From NCBI RefSeq assembly GCF_049671645.1, contig NZ_JBATVG010000013.1, positions 124,001-188,000 on the forward strand: a stretch of 64,000 nt of DNA, in the 5' to 3' direction. Source of the DNA: Castellaniella sp049671645. Lineage in GTDB: Bacteria > Pseudomonadota > Gammaproteobacteria > Burkholderiales > Burkholderiaceae_B. This document shows, one piece after another, positions 33,814 to 41,491 of the stretch. A model generated the notes under the pieces. The model did no database searches. It was not told where the DNA came from and worked only from the letters and a program-made list of their open reading frames with translations. Position 1 is the stretch's first letter. Every line of letters begins with the position of its first letter. The position numbers were made by a program, and so were the translations under genes.

Positions 33814-35049
33814 ATGGCGACACGAAAGACTGCTTCCACGAAATCGACCCCGGCGCCCCGCAAGCCCGCAGCCGGCAAGGCTGCAGCGGCTCCCGCCGCC
33901 GCCTCGCCCGCGCCCGGCTTCAAGCCGAAGAAATCCGTCGCCCTGTCGGGCATCGTGGCCGGCAACACGGCCCTGTGCACGGTGGGCCGCAGCGGCAACG
34001 ATCTGCACTATCGCGGCTACGATATCCTGGACATCGCCGATACCTGCGAATTCGAAGAGGTCGCCCATCTGCTGATCCACGGCAAGCTGCCGACCAAGCC
34101 CGAACTGAAGGCCTACAAGGAAAAACTGCGCCGCCTGCGCGGCCTGCCGGCCCAGGTCCAGGTGGCCCTGGAAGCCCTGCCCGCGGCCAGCCACCCCATG
34201 GACGTGATGCGCACCGCCGCATCGGTGCTGGGCTGCGTGCTGCCCGAAAAAGACGACCACAATCTGCCCGACGCCCGCGACATCGCCGACCGTCTGATGG
34301 CCAGCCTGGGCTCGGCTCTGCTGTACTGGTACCACTACAGCCATAACGGACGCATCATCAACGTCGAAACCGAAGACGACAGCATCGGCGGCCATTTCCT
34401 GCACCTGCTGCACGGCGAAGTCCCGTCCGACGAGTGGGTCCAGGCCATGCACACCTCCCTGATCCTGTACGCCGAGCACGAATTCAATGCCTCCACCTTC
34501 ACCGGCCGCGTCATCGCCGGCACGGGGTCGGACATGTATTCCGCCATCACCGGGGCCATCGGCGCGCTGCGCGGACCCAAGCATGGCGGCGCCAACGAGG
34601 TCGCCTTTGAAATCCAGAAGCGCTACGACAGTCCCGACGAGGCGGAAGCCGACATCCGCCGCCGCGTCGAGGCCAAGGAAGTCGTGATCGGTTTCGGCCA
34701 CCCGGTCTACACCGTCTCCGACCCGCGCAACAAAGTCATCAAGGCCGTGGCCCGGAAACTGTCCAAGACCGCCGGTTCGACCAAGATGTTCGACATCGCC
34801 GAGCGGCTGGAATCGGTCATGTGGGATGCCAAGAAAATGTTCCCGAACCTGGACTGGTTCTCGGCCGTTTCCTATCACATGATGGGCGTGCCCACCGCCA
34901 TGTTCACGCCGCTGTTCGTGATCGCCCGCACCGCCGGCTGGTCGGCGCACATCGTCGAACAGCGCATCGACAACAAGATCATCCGCCCGACGGCCAACTA
35001 CGTCGGCCCGGAAGATCAGAAATTCGTCCCGCTCTCGAAGCGCAAATAA
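33814..35049 (+). CDS. prpC: 2-methylcitrate synthase with Ala/Lys/Pro-rich N-terminal extension
   Basis: A 411-residue citrate-synthase-family enzyme that condenses propionyl-CoA with oxaloacetate. The core starts at about residue 40 (KKSVALSGIVAGNTALCTVG, then LHYRGYDILDIAD, typical of PrpC). The catalytic His residues lie in GALRGPKHGGANEVAFE and GFGHPVYTVSDPR. The first ~38 residues are a low-complexity stretch of Ala, Lys, Pro, Ser and Thr that most PrpC proteins (about 375-390 residues) lack. The ATG at 33814 has an excellent AAGGAG site, so the extension appears genuine. The gene lies between prpB and prpD in one operon. Confidence 0.95.
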   Translation: MATRKTASTKSTPAPRKPAAGKAAAAPAAASPAPGFKPKKSVALSGIVAGNTALCTVGRSGNDLHYRGYDILDIADTCEFEEVAHLLIHGKLPTKPELKAYKEKLRRLRGLPAQVQVALEALPAASHPMDVMRTAASVLGCVLPEKDDHNLPDARDIADRLMASLGSALLYWYHYSHNGRIINVETEDDSIGGHFLHLLHGEVPSDEWVQAMHTSLILYAEHEFNASTFTGRVIAGTGSDMYSAITGAIGALRGPKHGGANEVAFEIQKRYDSPDEAEADIRRRVEAKEVVIGFGHPVYTVSDPRNKVIKAVARKLSKTAGSTKMFDIAERLESVMWDAKKMFPNLDWFSAVSYHMMGVPTAMFTPLFVIARTAGWSAHIVEQRIDNKIIRPTANYVGPEDQKFVPLSKRK

Positions 35050-35072
35050 GCCGCAACTTTTCAGGAATATCT

Positions 35073-36524
35073 ATGTCTGCGACTATTTCCAATGTCCGTC
35101 CCCAGCCCGACCAGGTGCTGGTGGACATCGTCGACTACGTGCTCGACTACAAGATCGACAGCGCCCTGGCGCTCGAGACCGCCCGCAACTGCCTGATCGA
35201 CACCCTGGGCTGCGGCCTGGAAGGCCTGGAATACCCCGCCTGCCGCAAACTGATGGGCCCCATCGTGCCCGGCACGGTCGTCCCCAACGGCGCCAAGGTC
35301 CCCGGCACGCAATTCCAGCTGGACCCGGTCCAGGCGGCCTTCAACATCGGCTGCATGATCCGCTGGCTGGACTTCAACGACACCTGGCTGGCCGCCGAAT
35401 GGGGCCACCCGTCCGACAACCTGGGCGGCATCCTGGCCGTGGCCGACTGGCTGTCCCGCAACGCGGTGGCGGCCGGCAAGGCCCCGCTGACCATGCGCGC
35501 CGTGCTGGAAGGCATGATCAAGGCCCACGAAATCCAGGGCTGCATCGCACTGGAAAACTCCTTCAACAAGGTCGGTCTGGACCACGTGGTGCTGGTCAAG
35601 GTCGCCTCGACCGCCGTGGTATCCCAGATGCTGGGCCTGTCGCGCGACGAAACCATCAATGCGGTGTCCCTGGCCTGGGTGGACGGGCAAAGCCTGCGCA
35701 CCTACCGCCACGCGCCCAACACGGGCAGCCGCAAGTCCTGGGCGGCGGGCGACGCCACCAGCCGCGCCGTGCGCCTGGCCCTGATGGCCCGCACCGGCGA
35801 AATGGGCTATCCATCCGTGCTGAGCGCGCCGATCTGGGGCTTCTACGATGTGCTGTTCAAGGGCCAGCCCTTCAAGTTCCAGCGCCCCTACGGCAGCTAC
35901 GTGATGGAAAACGTGCTGTTCAAGATTTCCTTCCCGGCCGAATTCCATTCCCAGACCGCCGTGGAATGCGCGATGGACATCCACGCCAAGCTGAAGTCCC
36001 TGGGCAAGACCGATGCCGACATCAAGAAGATCACGATCCGCACCCACGAGGCCTGCATCCGCATCATCGACAAGAAAGGCCCGCTGCACAATCCGGCCGA
36101 CCGCGACCACTGCATCCAGTACATGGTGGCCGTGCCCATCATCTTCGGTCAGTTGACTGCGTCCGACTATGAGGACAGCGTCGCCGCCGATCCGCGCATC
36201 GACGCCCTGCGCGACAAGATGGTGTGCGTGGAAGATCCTGCCTTCACCCAGGATTACCACAACCCGGAAAAACGCTCGATCGCCAATGCGCTGACTGTGG
36301 AATTCAACGACGGCACGAAGCTCGACGAGCTGGTCTGCGAGTACCCGATCGGTCACAAGCGGCGCCGCAAGGACGGCATCCCGCTGCTGGAAGCCAAGTT
36401 CCGCAAGAACCTGACCCGCCAGTTCCCGGCCCGCCAGCAGGAACGCATCCTGGCGGTATCTCTGGATCAGGCGAAGCTGGAAGCCATGCCGGTGCACGAG
36501 TACGTGGATCTGTATGTCATCTGA
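35073..36524 (+). CDS. prpD: 2-methylcitrate dehydratase
   Basis: A 483-residue MmgE/PrpD-family enzyme that dehydrates 2-methylcitrate to 2-methyl-cis-aconitate. It is not an Fe-S protein. Motifs: ARNCLIDTLGCGLEGLEYPAC near residues 33-53, RWLDFNDTWLAAEWGHPSDNLGGILAVAD across about 94-122, and PNTGSRKSWAAGDATSRAV. The start at 35073 follows a GGAATAT stretch. Because prpD is present, the iron-dependent AcnD/PrpF route is not required; neither of those genes is seen here. The hydration back to 2-methylisocitrate could be done by AcnB, encoded just downstream. Confidence 0.96.
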   Translation: MSATISNVRPQPDQVLVDIVDYVLDYKIDSALALETARNCLIDTLGCGLEGLEYPACRKLMGPIVPGTVVPNGAKVPGTQFQLDPVQAAFNIGCMIRWLDFNDTWLAAEWGHPSDNLGGILAVADWLSRNAVAAGKAPLTMRAVLEGMIKAHEIQGCIALENSFNKVGLDHVVLVKVASTAVVSQMLGLSRDETINAVSLAWVDGQSLRTYRHAPNTGSRKSWAAGDATSRAVRLALMARTGEMGYPSVLSAPIWGFYDVLFKGQPFKFQRPYGSYVMENVLFKISFPAEFHSQTAVECAMDIHAKLKSLGKTDADIKKITIRTHEACIRIIDKKGPLHNPADRDHCIQYMVAVPIIFGQLTASDYEDSVAADPRIDALRDKMVCVEDPAFTQDYHNPEKRSIANALTVEFNDGTKLDELVCEYPIGHKRRRKDGIPLLEAKFRKNLTRQFPARQQERILAVSLDQAKLEAMPVHEYVDLYVI

Positions 36525-36807
36525 TTCACAAGCCCGCCGCACCATCCGGCACAACGAAGCCGCCCGCCGTTTTGAGTTCACGGAAGACGGTCAATTGTGT
36601 GTGCTGGACTATGTGCTGGACGGATCCGTGGCGTCCTTCGTCCATACCGGGGTGCCTGCCCCGGTGGGCAGGCGCGGCATCGCTGCGGATCTCGTGAGCT
36701 TCGGCCTGGACACGGCCAGGGCTCGGGGTTGGCGGGTCCGTGCGGTGTGTTCGTATGTCGCGGCTTATGTGCAGCGGCATCCGGAATATCAGGATCTGGT
36801 GGACTGA
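36514..36807 (+). CDS. Small GNAT-like acetyltransferase (YjdJ type)
   Basis: A 97-residue protein resembling the minimal GNAT family Acetyltransf_CG. FEFTEDGQLCVLDYVLDG is followed by FVHTGVPAPVGRRGIAADLV, where GRRGIA corresponds to the acetyl-CoA-binding Q/R-x-x-G-x-G/A loop. It ends in VCSYVAAYVQRHPEYQDLV, the usual family ending. It overlaps the end of prpD by 11 bp and so is translated from the prp mRNA. The substrate is unknown. Confidence 0.82.
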   Translation: MSSDSQARRTIRHNEAARRFEFTEDGQLCVLDYVLDGSVASFVHTGVPAPVGRRGIAADLVSFGLDTARARGWRVRAVCSYVAAYVQRHPEYQDLVD

Positions 36808-36845
36808 AGCGATGGATTCCGCGCACGAGGCGTCTGCATGCGCAC

Positions 36846-37045
36846 GCCCGTGGCGGCGGTGTCTCTGCGGGCGCCAGACAGCGGTCCGGCCTTTGGCCGG
36901 ACTTCCCGGATCTTCCTCGTCCGCCGGGGCGCCGGGCGAACTCGTCGCTTCGCTCCTCAAACACGCCCGACGAAGGCCCTCCGGCTCCCTTCGGAAGCAT
37001 ACGGCGCTGTCCGACTGCGCCCGCAGAGACACCGCCGCCACGGGC
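36846..37045 (+). repeat. Long-stem hairpin element, copy A
   Basis: A 200-bp element bounded by perfect 29-bp inverted arms (36846-36874 and 37017-37045). Inside is a second short stem GACAGCG (36877-36883) with CGCTGTC (37005-37011), then a self-complementary hairpin GTCCGGCC-TTT-GGCCGGAC (36884-36902). A conserved core follows, containing TTCCCGGATCTTC, GGGCGAACTCG, CTCAAACACGCCCG and CTCCCTTCGGAAGCAT. The same core, on the opposite strand, forms copy B. No protein-coding signal is convincing here. It may act as a structured RNA, a mobile DNA hairpin or a repeat of the REP kind. Confidence 0.8.
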
Positions 37046-37056
37046 TTGGGTTACTA

Positions 37057-37077
37057 GTTATTGAGTTATTGAGTTAC
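37057..37077. repeat. Short tandem repeat between the two hairpin elements
   Basis: GTTATTGA occurs twice in a row (37057-37064, 37065-37072), then GTTAC. It is AT-rich amid GC-rich DNA. No function is evident. The rest of 37046-37118 shows nothing recognisable. Confidence 0.4.
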
Positions 37078-37118
37078 TGGACACCCGTCACCAGGGCAAC
37101 GATCCCAGGCTTGGGTGG

Positions 37119-37304
37119 GCTGGCGGGGGACCGGCGCGCCCGGTCGACCAGCGCCGGATGCTTCCGAAGGGAGGGTGGGGGAAGTCAGCGGGCGTGTTTG
37201 AGGCCGAAGGCCGAGTTCGCCCGCCGCCCACCCGGACGAAGAAGATCCGGGAAGTCCGGCCAAAGGCCGGACCGCTGGTTGGGGCGCGCCGGTCCCCCGC
37301 CAGC
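37119..37304 (-). repeat. Long-stem hairpin element, copy B (inverted relative to A)
   Basis: A 186-bp element bounded by perfect 23-bp inverted arms (37119-37141 and 37282-37304) whose sequence is unrelated to the 29-bp arms of copy A. An inner stem pairs CCAGCG (37148-37153) with CGCTGG (37273-37278). The hairpin GTCCGGCC-AAA-GGCCGGAC at 37255-37273 is the exact reverse complement of that in copy A. The remaining core also matches on the minus strand, with several differences. Stem sequences differ between the copies while pairing is kept. Confidence 0.8.
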
Positions 37305-37343
37305 AAGTAACCTAACTAAAGAACCCCACAAAACATCGCCAAC

Positions 37344-37363
37344 TCTTATATCTTATATAAGAC
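37344..37363. promoter_or_regulatory. Inverted repeat, probable operator upstream of acnB
   Basis: Arms TCTTATAT (37344-37351) and ATATAAGA (37355-37362) flank CTT. With the neighbouring C the site matches 20 of 21 positions of the mdh operator (31583-31603) read on the other strand. It ends 2 bp before the -35 box of acnB, exactly as at mdh. Confidence 0.7.
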
Positions 37364-37365
37364 TG

Positions 37366-37394
37366 TTGCCTGAACGATGCTTCTTCTTTAAAAT
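37366..37394 (+). promoter_or_regulatory. Probable acnB promoter
   Basis: TTGCCT at 37366-37371 and TAAAAT at 37389-37394 are separated by 17 bp, ending 36 bp before the acnB ATG. The operator-like repeat directly abuts the -35 box. Confidence 0.65.
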
Positions 37395-37430
37395 AACGTC
37401 GTTCTCAAACCCTTCTTCCTGGGGCACCCC

Positions 37431-40016
37431 ATGCTGGATTCCTACCGCACCGAAGCCGCTGCTCGCGAAGCCATCGGCGTATCACCGCTTCCCCTGACGG
37501 CGCAACAAACGGCCGATCTGATCGAACTGCTGAAAAACCCGCCCGCCGGCGAAGAACAATTCCTGCTGGACCTGCTGACGCACCGCGTCCCGGCCGGGGT
37601 GGACGACGCCGCCCAGGTCAAGGCCTCCTATCTGGCCGCCGTCGCCCTGGGCAAGGAAACCTGCACGCTGATCAGCGCCAAGCATGCCACCGAACTGCTG
37701 GGCACCATGCTGGGCGGCTACAACATCAGCGCCCTGATCGAACTGCTGGACCACGCAGACCTGGCGCCGGTCGCCGCCGAAGGCCTGAAGAAGACCCTGC
37801 TGGTCTTCGACGCCTTCCACGACATCGAAGAAAAAGCCAAGGCCGGCAACGCCCAGGCCCAGGCTGTGCTGCAAAGCTGGGCCGACGCCGAATGGTTCAC
37901 CAGCCGCCCCGAAGTCCCGCAAAGCCTGACGCTGACCGTCTTCAAGGTCACCGGCGAAACCAATACCGACGACCTGTCGCCCGCGCCCGATGCCTGGAGC
38001 CGTCCGGACATCCCCTTGCACGCGCTGGCCATGCTGAAGAACCCGCGCGACGGCATCACGCCCGACGCCGCCGGCCAGGTCGGCCCGATCAAGCTGTTGA
38101 ACGAACTGAAGGCCAAGGGCCACCTGGTCGCCTACGTGGGCGACGTGGTGGGCACCGGGTCCTCGCGCAAATCGGCCACCAATTCCGTCATCTGGCACAC
38201 CGGCGAAGACATCCCCTTCGTGCCGAACAAACGCTTCGGCGGCGTCTGTCTGGGCAGCAAGATCGCCCCGATCTTCTACAACACCATGGAAGATTCCGGC
38301 GCCTTGCCCATCGAACTGGACGTCTCCGCCATGAACATGGGCGACGTCATCGAGCTGCGCCCCTACGAAGGCAAGGCCCTGAAAAACGGCCAGGTGATTT
38401 CCGAATTCCAGCTGAAGTCCGACGTGCTGCTGGATGAAGTGCGCGCCGGCGGCCGCATTCCGCTGATCATCGGCCGCGGCCTGACGGCCAAGGCCCGCGC
38501 ATCGCTGGGCCTGCCTCCCGCCACGCTGTTCCGCCTGCCCGAATCCCCCGCCGACACCGGCAAGGGCTACTCGCTGGCGCAGAAGCTGGTCGGCCGCGCC
38601 TGCGGCCTGCCGGAAGGCCAGGGCGTGCGCCCGGGCACCTACTGCGAACCGCGCATGACCTCGGTCGGCAGCCAGGACACCACCGGCCCCATGACCCGCG
38701 ACGAGCTGAAGGATCTGGCCTGCGTGGGCTTTTCCGCCGACCTGGTGATGCAGTCCTTCTGCCACACTGCCGCCTACCCCAAGCCCGTGGACGTCAAGAC
38801 GCATCACGAACTGCCCGCCTTCATCAGCACGCGCGGCGGCGTGTCCCTGCGTCCGGGCGACGGCATCATCCACTCGTGGCTGAACCGCATGCTGCTGCCC
38901 GATACCGTCGGCACCGGCGGCGACTCGCACACCCGTTTCCCCATCGGCATCAGCTTCCCGGCCGGGTCCGGCCTGGTGGCCTTTGCCGCCGCCACCGGCG
39001 TCATGCCGCTGGACATGCCCGAATCCGTGCTGGTGCGCTTCAAGGGCACGATGCAGCCGGGCGTCACCCTGCGCGATCTGGTCAACGCCATCCCGCTGTA
39101 CGCCATCAAGCAAGGCCTGCTGACGGTCGAAAAGAAGGGCAAGAAGAACATCTTCTCCGGCCGCATCCTGGAAATCGAAGGGCTGCCGAATCTGAAGATC
39201 GAACAGGCCTTCGAACTGTCCGACGCCTCGGCTGAACGTTCCGCCGCCGCCTGCACGGTGCGCCTGAACAAGGAACCGATCATCGAATATCTGAACAGCA
39301 ACATCACGCTGCTGAAATGGATGATCGCCAACGGCTACCAGGACGCCCGCACCCTGACCCGCCGCATCCAGAACATGGAAGCCTGGCTGGCCAACCCGCA
39401 GTTGGTCGAACCCGATGCCGACGCCGACTACGCCGCCGTCATCGACATCGATCTGGCCGAAATCCACGAACCCATCGTGGCCTGCCCGAACGACCCGGAC
39501 GACGTCAAGACGCTGTCCGACGTGGCCGGCACCGCCATCGACGAGGTCTTCATCGGCAGCTGCATGACCAACATCGGCCACTTCCGCGCCGCCGCGACAC
39601 TGCTCAAGGGCAAGCGCGACCTGCCCTCGAAGCTCTGGGTGGCGCCGCCCACCAAGATGGACGCCAGCGAGCTGACCAAGGAAGGTCACTACGGCACTTT
39701 CGGCACGGCCGGCGCCCGCATGGAAATGCCGGGCTGCTCGCTGTGCATGGGTAACCAGGCGCAGGTGCGCGAAGGCGCCACGGTGTTCTCGACCAGCACG
39801 CGCAACTTCCCCAACCGCCTGGGGAAAAACTCCAACGTGTTCCTGGGCTCGGCCGAAATGGCCGCGATCTGCTCGGGCCTGGGCCGCATCCCCACCCGCG
39901 AGGAATACCTCGAGGCCATGGGCTTGCTGGCCAAGGACAGCCAGAACATCTATCGCTACATGAACTTCGATCAGATCGAAGACTTCACGGCGGTGGCCAA
40001 CACGGTCGAGGCCTGA
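37431..40016 (+). CDS. acnB: Aconitate hydratase B (bifunctional 2-methylisocitrate dehydratase type)
   Basis: An 861-residue AcnB-type aconitase. The N-terminal HEAT-like helical domain covers about residues 1-160. The swivel domain with LTVFKVTGETNTDDLSPAPDAW follows, which is AcnB domain order. The [4Fe-4S] cluster ligands are one Cys in IGSCMTNIGHFRA and two in MPGCSLCMGNQAQV; GGDSHTRFPIGISFPAGSG carries active-site residues. It isomerises citrate to isocitrate and in many bacteria also hydrates 2-methyl-cis-aconitate, linking it to the prp genes upstream. It has its own promoter with an operator shared with mdh. Confidence 0.97.
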   Translation: MLDSYRTEAAAREAIGVSPLPLTAQQTADLIELLKNPPAGEEQFLLDLLTHRVPAGVDDAAQVKASYLAAVALGKETCTLISAKHATELLGTMLGGYNISALIELLDHADLAPVAAEGLKKTLLVFDAFHDIEEKAKAGNAQAQAVLQSWADAEWFTSRPEVPQSLTLTVFKVTGETNTDDLSPAPDAWSRPDIPLHALAMLKNPRDGITPDAAGQVGPIKLLNELKAKGHLVAYVGDVVGTGSSRKSATNSVIWHTGEDIPFVPNKRFGGVCLGSKIAPIFYNTMEDSGALPIELDVSAMNMGDVIELRPYEGKALKNGQVISEFQLKSDVLLDEVRAGGRIPLIIGRGLTAKARASLGLPPATLFRLPESPADTGKGYSLAQKLVGRACGLPEGQGVRPGTYCEPRMTSVGSQDTTGPMTRDELKDLACVGFSADLVMQSFCHTAAYPKPVDVKTHHELPAFISTRGGVSLRPGDGIIHSWLNRMLLPDTVGTGGDSHTRFPIGISFPAGSGLVAFAAATGVMPLDMPESVLVRFKGTMQPGVTLRDLVNAIPLYAIKQGLLTVEKKGKKNIFSGRILEIEGLPNLKIEQAFELSDASAERSAAACTVRLNKEPIIEYLNSNITLLKWMIANGYQDARTLTRRIQNMEAWLANPQLVEPDADADYAAVIDIDLAEIHEPIVACPNDPDDVKTLSDVAGTAIDEVFIGSCMTNIGHFRAAATLLKGKRDLPSKLWVAPPTKMDASELTKEGHYGTFGTAGARMEMPGCSLCMGNQAQVREGATVFSTSTRNFPNRLGKNSNVFLGSAEMAAICSGLGRIPTREEYLEAMGLLAKDSQNIYRYMNFDQIEDFTAVANTVEA

Positions 40017-40055
40017 TCGCCTTCACCCGCCCCGGGTCCATCCCGGGGTGGTCCG

Positions 40056-40092
40056 AAAAGCCCCGGGACGCAGCTCATCCCGGGGCTTTTTT
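40056..40092 (+). terminator. Intrinsic terminator after acnB
   Basis: The stem AGCCCCGGGA (40059-40068) and TCCCGGGGCT (40078-40087) with a 9-nt loop, preceded by AAA and followed by five T residues. Confidence 0.88.
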
Positions 40093-40206
40093 CGTCCTGA
40101 GGGACGGCAGACAGGCGGACCGGCCCCCTACCCCCACCACCGGGCCGACGGAACAGACGCGGTACACTAGGGGTCCTCTGGTGCCTGTTTCTCTTTTCGG
40201 TTCCCC

Positions 40207-41409
40207 ATGCCCGCCCGTTCCCGATCCTCTGCCTTGTCCCGGACGTCGCTTTCCCTGATCGCCCTGGCCGAAGCCCTGTCCCAGTCAGGCAGCCAACTGG
40301 AAGACCGCTGGTGGCAGCAACAGCTGGGCGAAGCCCTGGACAAAGCCCTGAGCGCCCGGCAGGGGCATACCGTGGAAACCGCCCTGGATCACTTGCTGGA
40401 CCAGCGCTCGCCGGCCTACGAGATCCTGGTCGAACAGGCCGAAGCCCATTCCGAATCCCTGGCCTTCACCCATCAGGACCAGGCCTACGAGGCCCTGCTG
40501 ATTTCCGCCCCGCTGCTGGCCTGGACCCGCTACCAGTTGCCGGCCGGCCGGCTGACACCCCAGCACCAGCAACAACTGAGCGACCTGATGCGCACAACCG
40601 TGCTGACGCCGGACGCCCGACTGCAGTTGTTGCCCGAACTGATCCGCTTCGATCAATTGCCGCAATCATTTCGGGAAAGCCGCGGCTGGGTGCTGTCGCT
40701 GGCCCAGCACGCCCTGGGCGCGCGGCGCGACTTGCCCGCCGTGCGGGCCGCAGATACGCCGGAAGACCTGCTGGCCGACGCCTACTTCCTGATGGGCGTG
40801 GCCATCGTGCCACAAGGCCAGGCGCTCTTCCAATGGCAGACCGCCCAGCCCGGCCAGCCTCCCAGCCGCGCATCCACCACCGCGCTCTGGGCCGAAGGCT
40901 GCGCCCGCATCACGGAGTCCCTGTTCACCGGCTGCCTGACCGAATACCTGCCGCCCGAAGCCTTCTACACCAGCACCCGGCAGGCGGATCAGGGCATCCG
41001 CCCGCTGACGCTGAAAGCAGCCATCACCTGGCTGCAGACCGCCGCCCACATCCCGGGCACGGACTTGCGGGCGGCCATCGTCGCCTGCGGAGAACAGGCC
41101 ATCGAGGAATACCGCATCGGGTTTTGCACCCGCCAGAACAACGACGTGATCTACGGCTGCGTCTGGCCGTCGCTCAGTCGCGAGGAATCCACCCCGGAAC
41201 AGGGGGAAGACGGCCAGGTCGATACCTGGGATACCCTGGCCGCCCTGCTGCGCGAATCGGGCATCCAGGATGTGCGTCGCCTGCCCGGCCTGCAGGCCAT
41301 GGAATTCTGCGAGGACTGCGGCACCCCCTACTTCCCCAATATGCTGGGCGAAATGCAGCACCCGGAACTGCCGGAAGAAATCGACCCCGAACCGGTGCAA
41401 TTCCATTGA
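40207..41409 (+). CDS. DUF2863-family protein of unknown function
   Basis: A 400-residue, probably cytoplasmic protein without signal peptide or membrane helices. It matches what I know as DUF2863, a family largely confined to Burkholderiales. It is helical and Gln/Leu-rich, with the middle block LPELIRFDQLPQSFRESRGW. Near the C-terminus is CEDCGTPYFPN, whose two cysteines form a CxxC that could bind a metal. The location 82 bp before earP and near efp suggests a link to translation or EF-P modification, but no activity is known to me. No other motif supports a function. Confidence 0.75.
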   Translation: MPARSRSSALSRTSLSLIALAEALSQSGSQLEDRWWQQQLGEALDKALSARQGHTVETALDHLLDQRSPAYEILVEQAEAHSESLAFTHQDQAYEALLISAPLLAWTRYQLPAGRLTPQHQQQLSDLMRTTVLTPDARLQLLPELIRFDQLPQSFRESRGWVLSLAQHALGARRDLPAVRAADTPEDLLADAYFLMGVAIVPQGQALFQWQTAQPGQPPSRASTTALWAEGCARITESLFTGCLTEYLPPEAFYTSTRQADQGIRPLTLKAAITWLQTAAHIPGTDLRAAIVACGEQAIEEYRIGFCTRQNNDVIYGCVWPSLSREESTPEQGEDGQVDTWDTLAALLRESGIQDVRRLPGLQAMEFCEDCGTPYFPNMLGEMQHPELPEEIDPEPVQFH

Positions 41410-41491
41410 CGATGCGGCCTCGGACGAGGGCCGGAGCAGCCGCAACCGGCGCCGCGCCCATGTCCAAGGCAGGCGATCCCGCACAGCGCCG

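Noticed and set aside
36838..37497. Open frames of 65-220 codons across the hairpin elements
   Set aside because: They arise from GC-rich palindromic DNA, lack ribosome sites and family features, and run through the arms on several frames at once.
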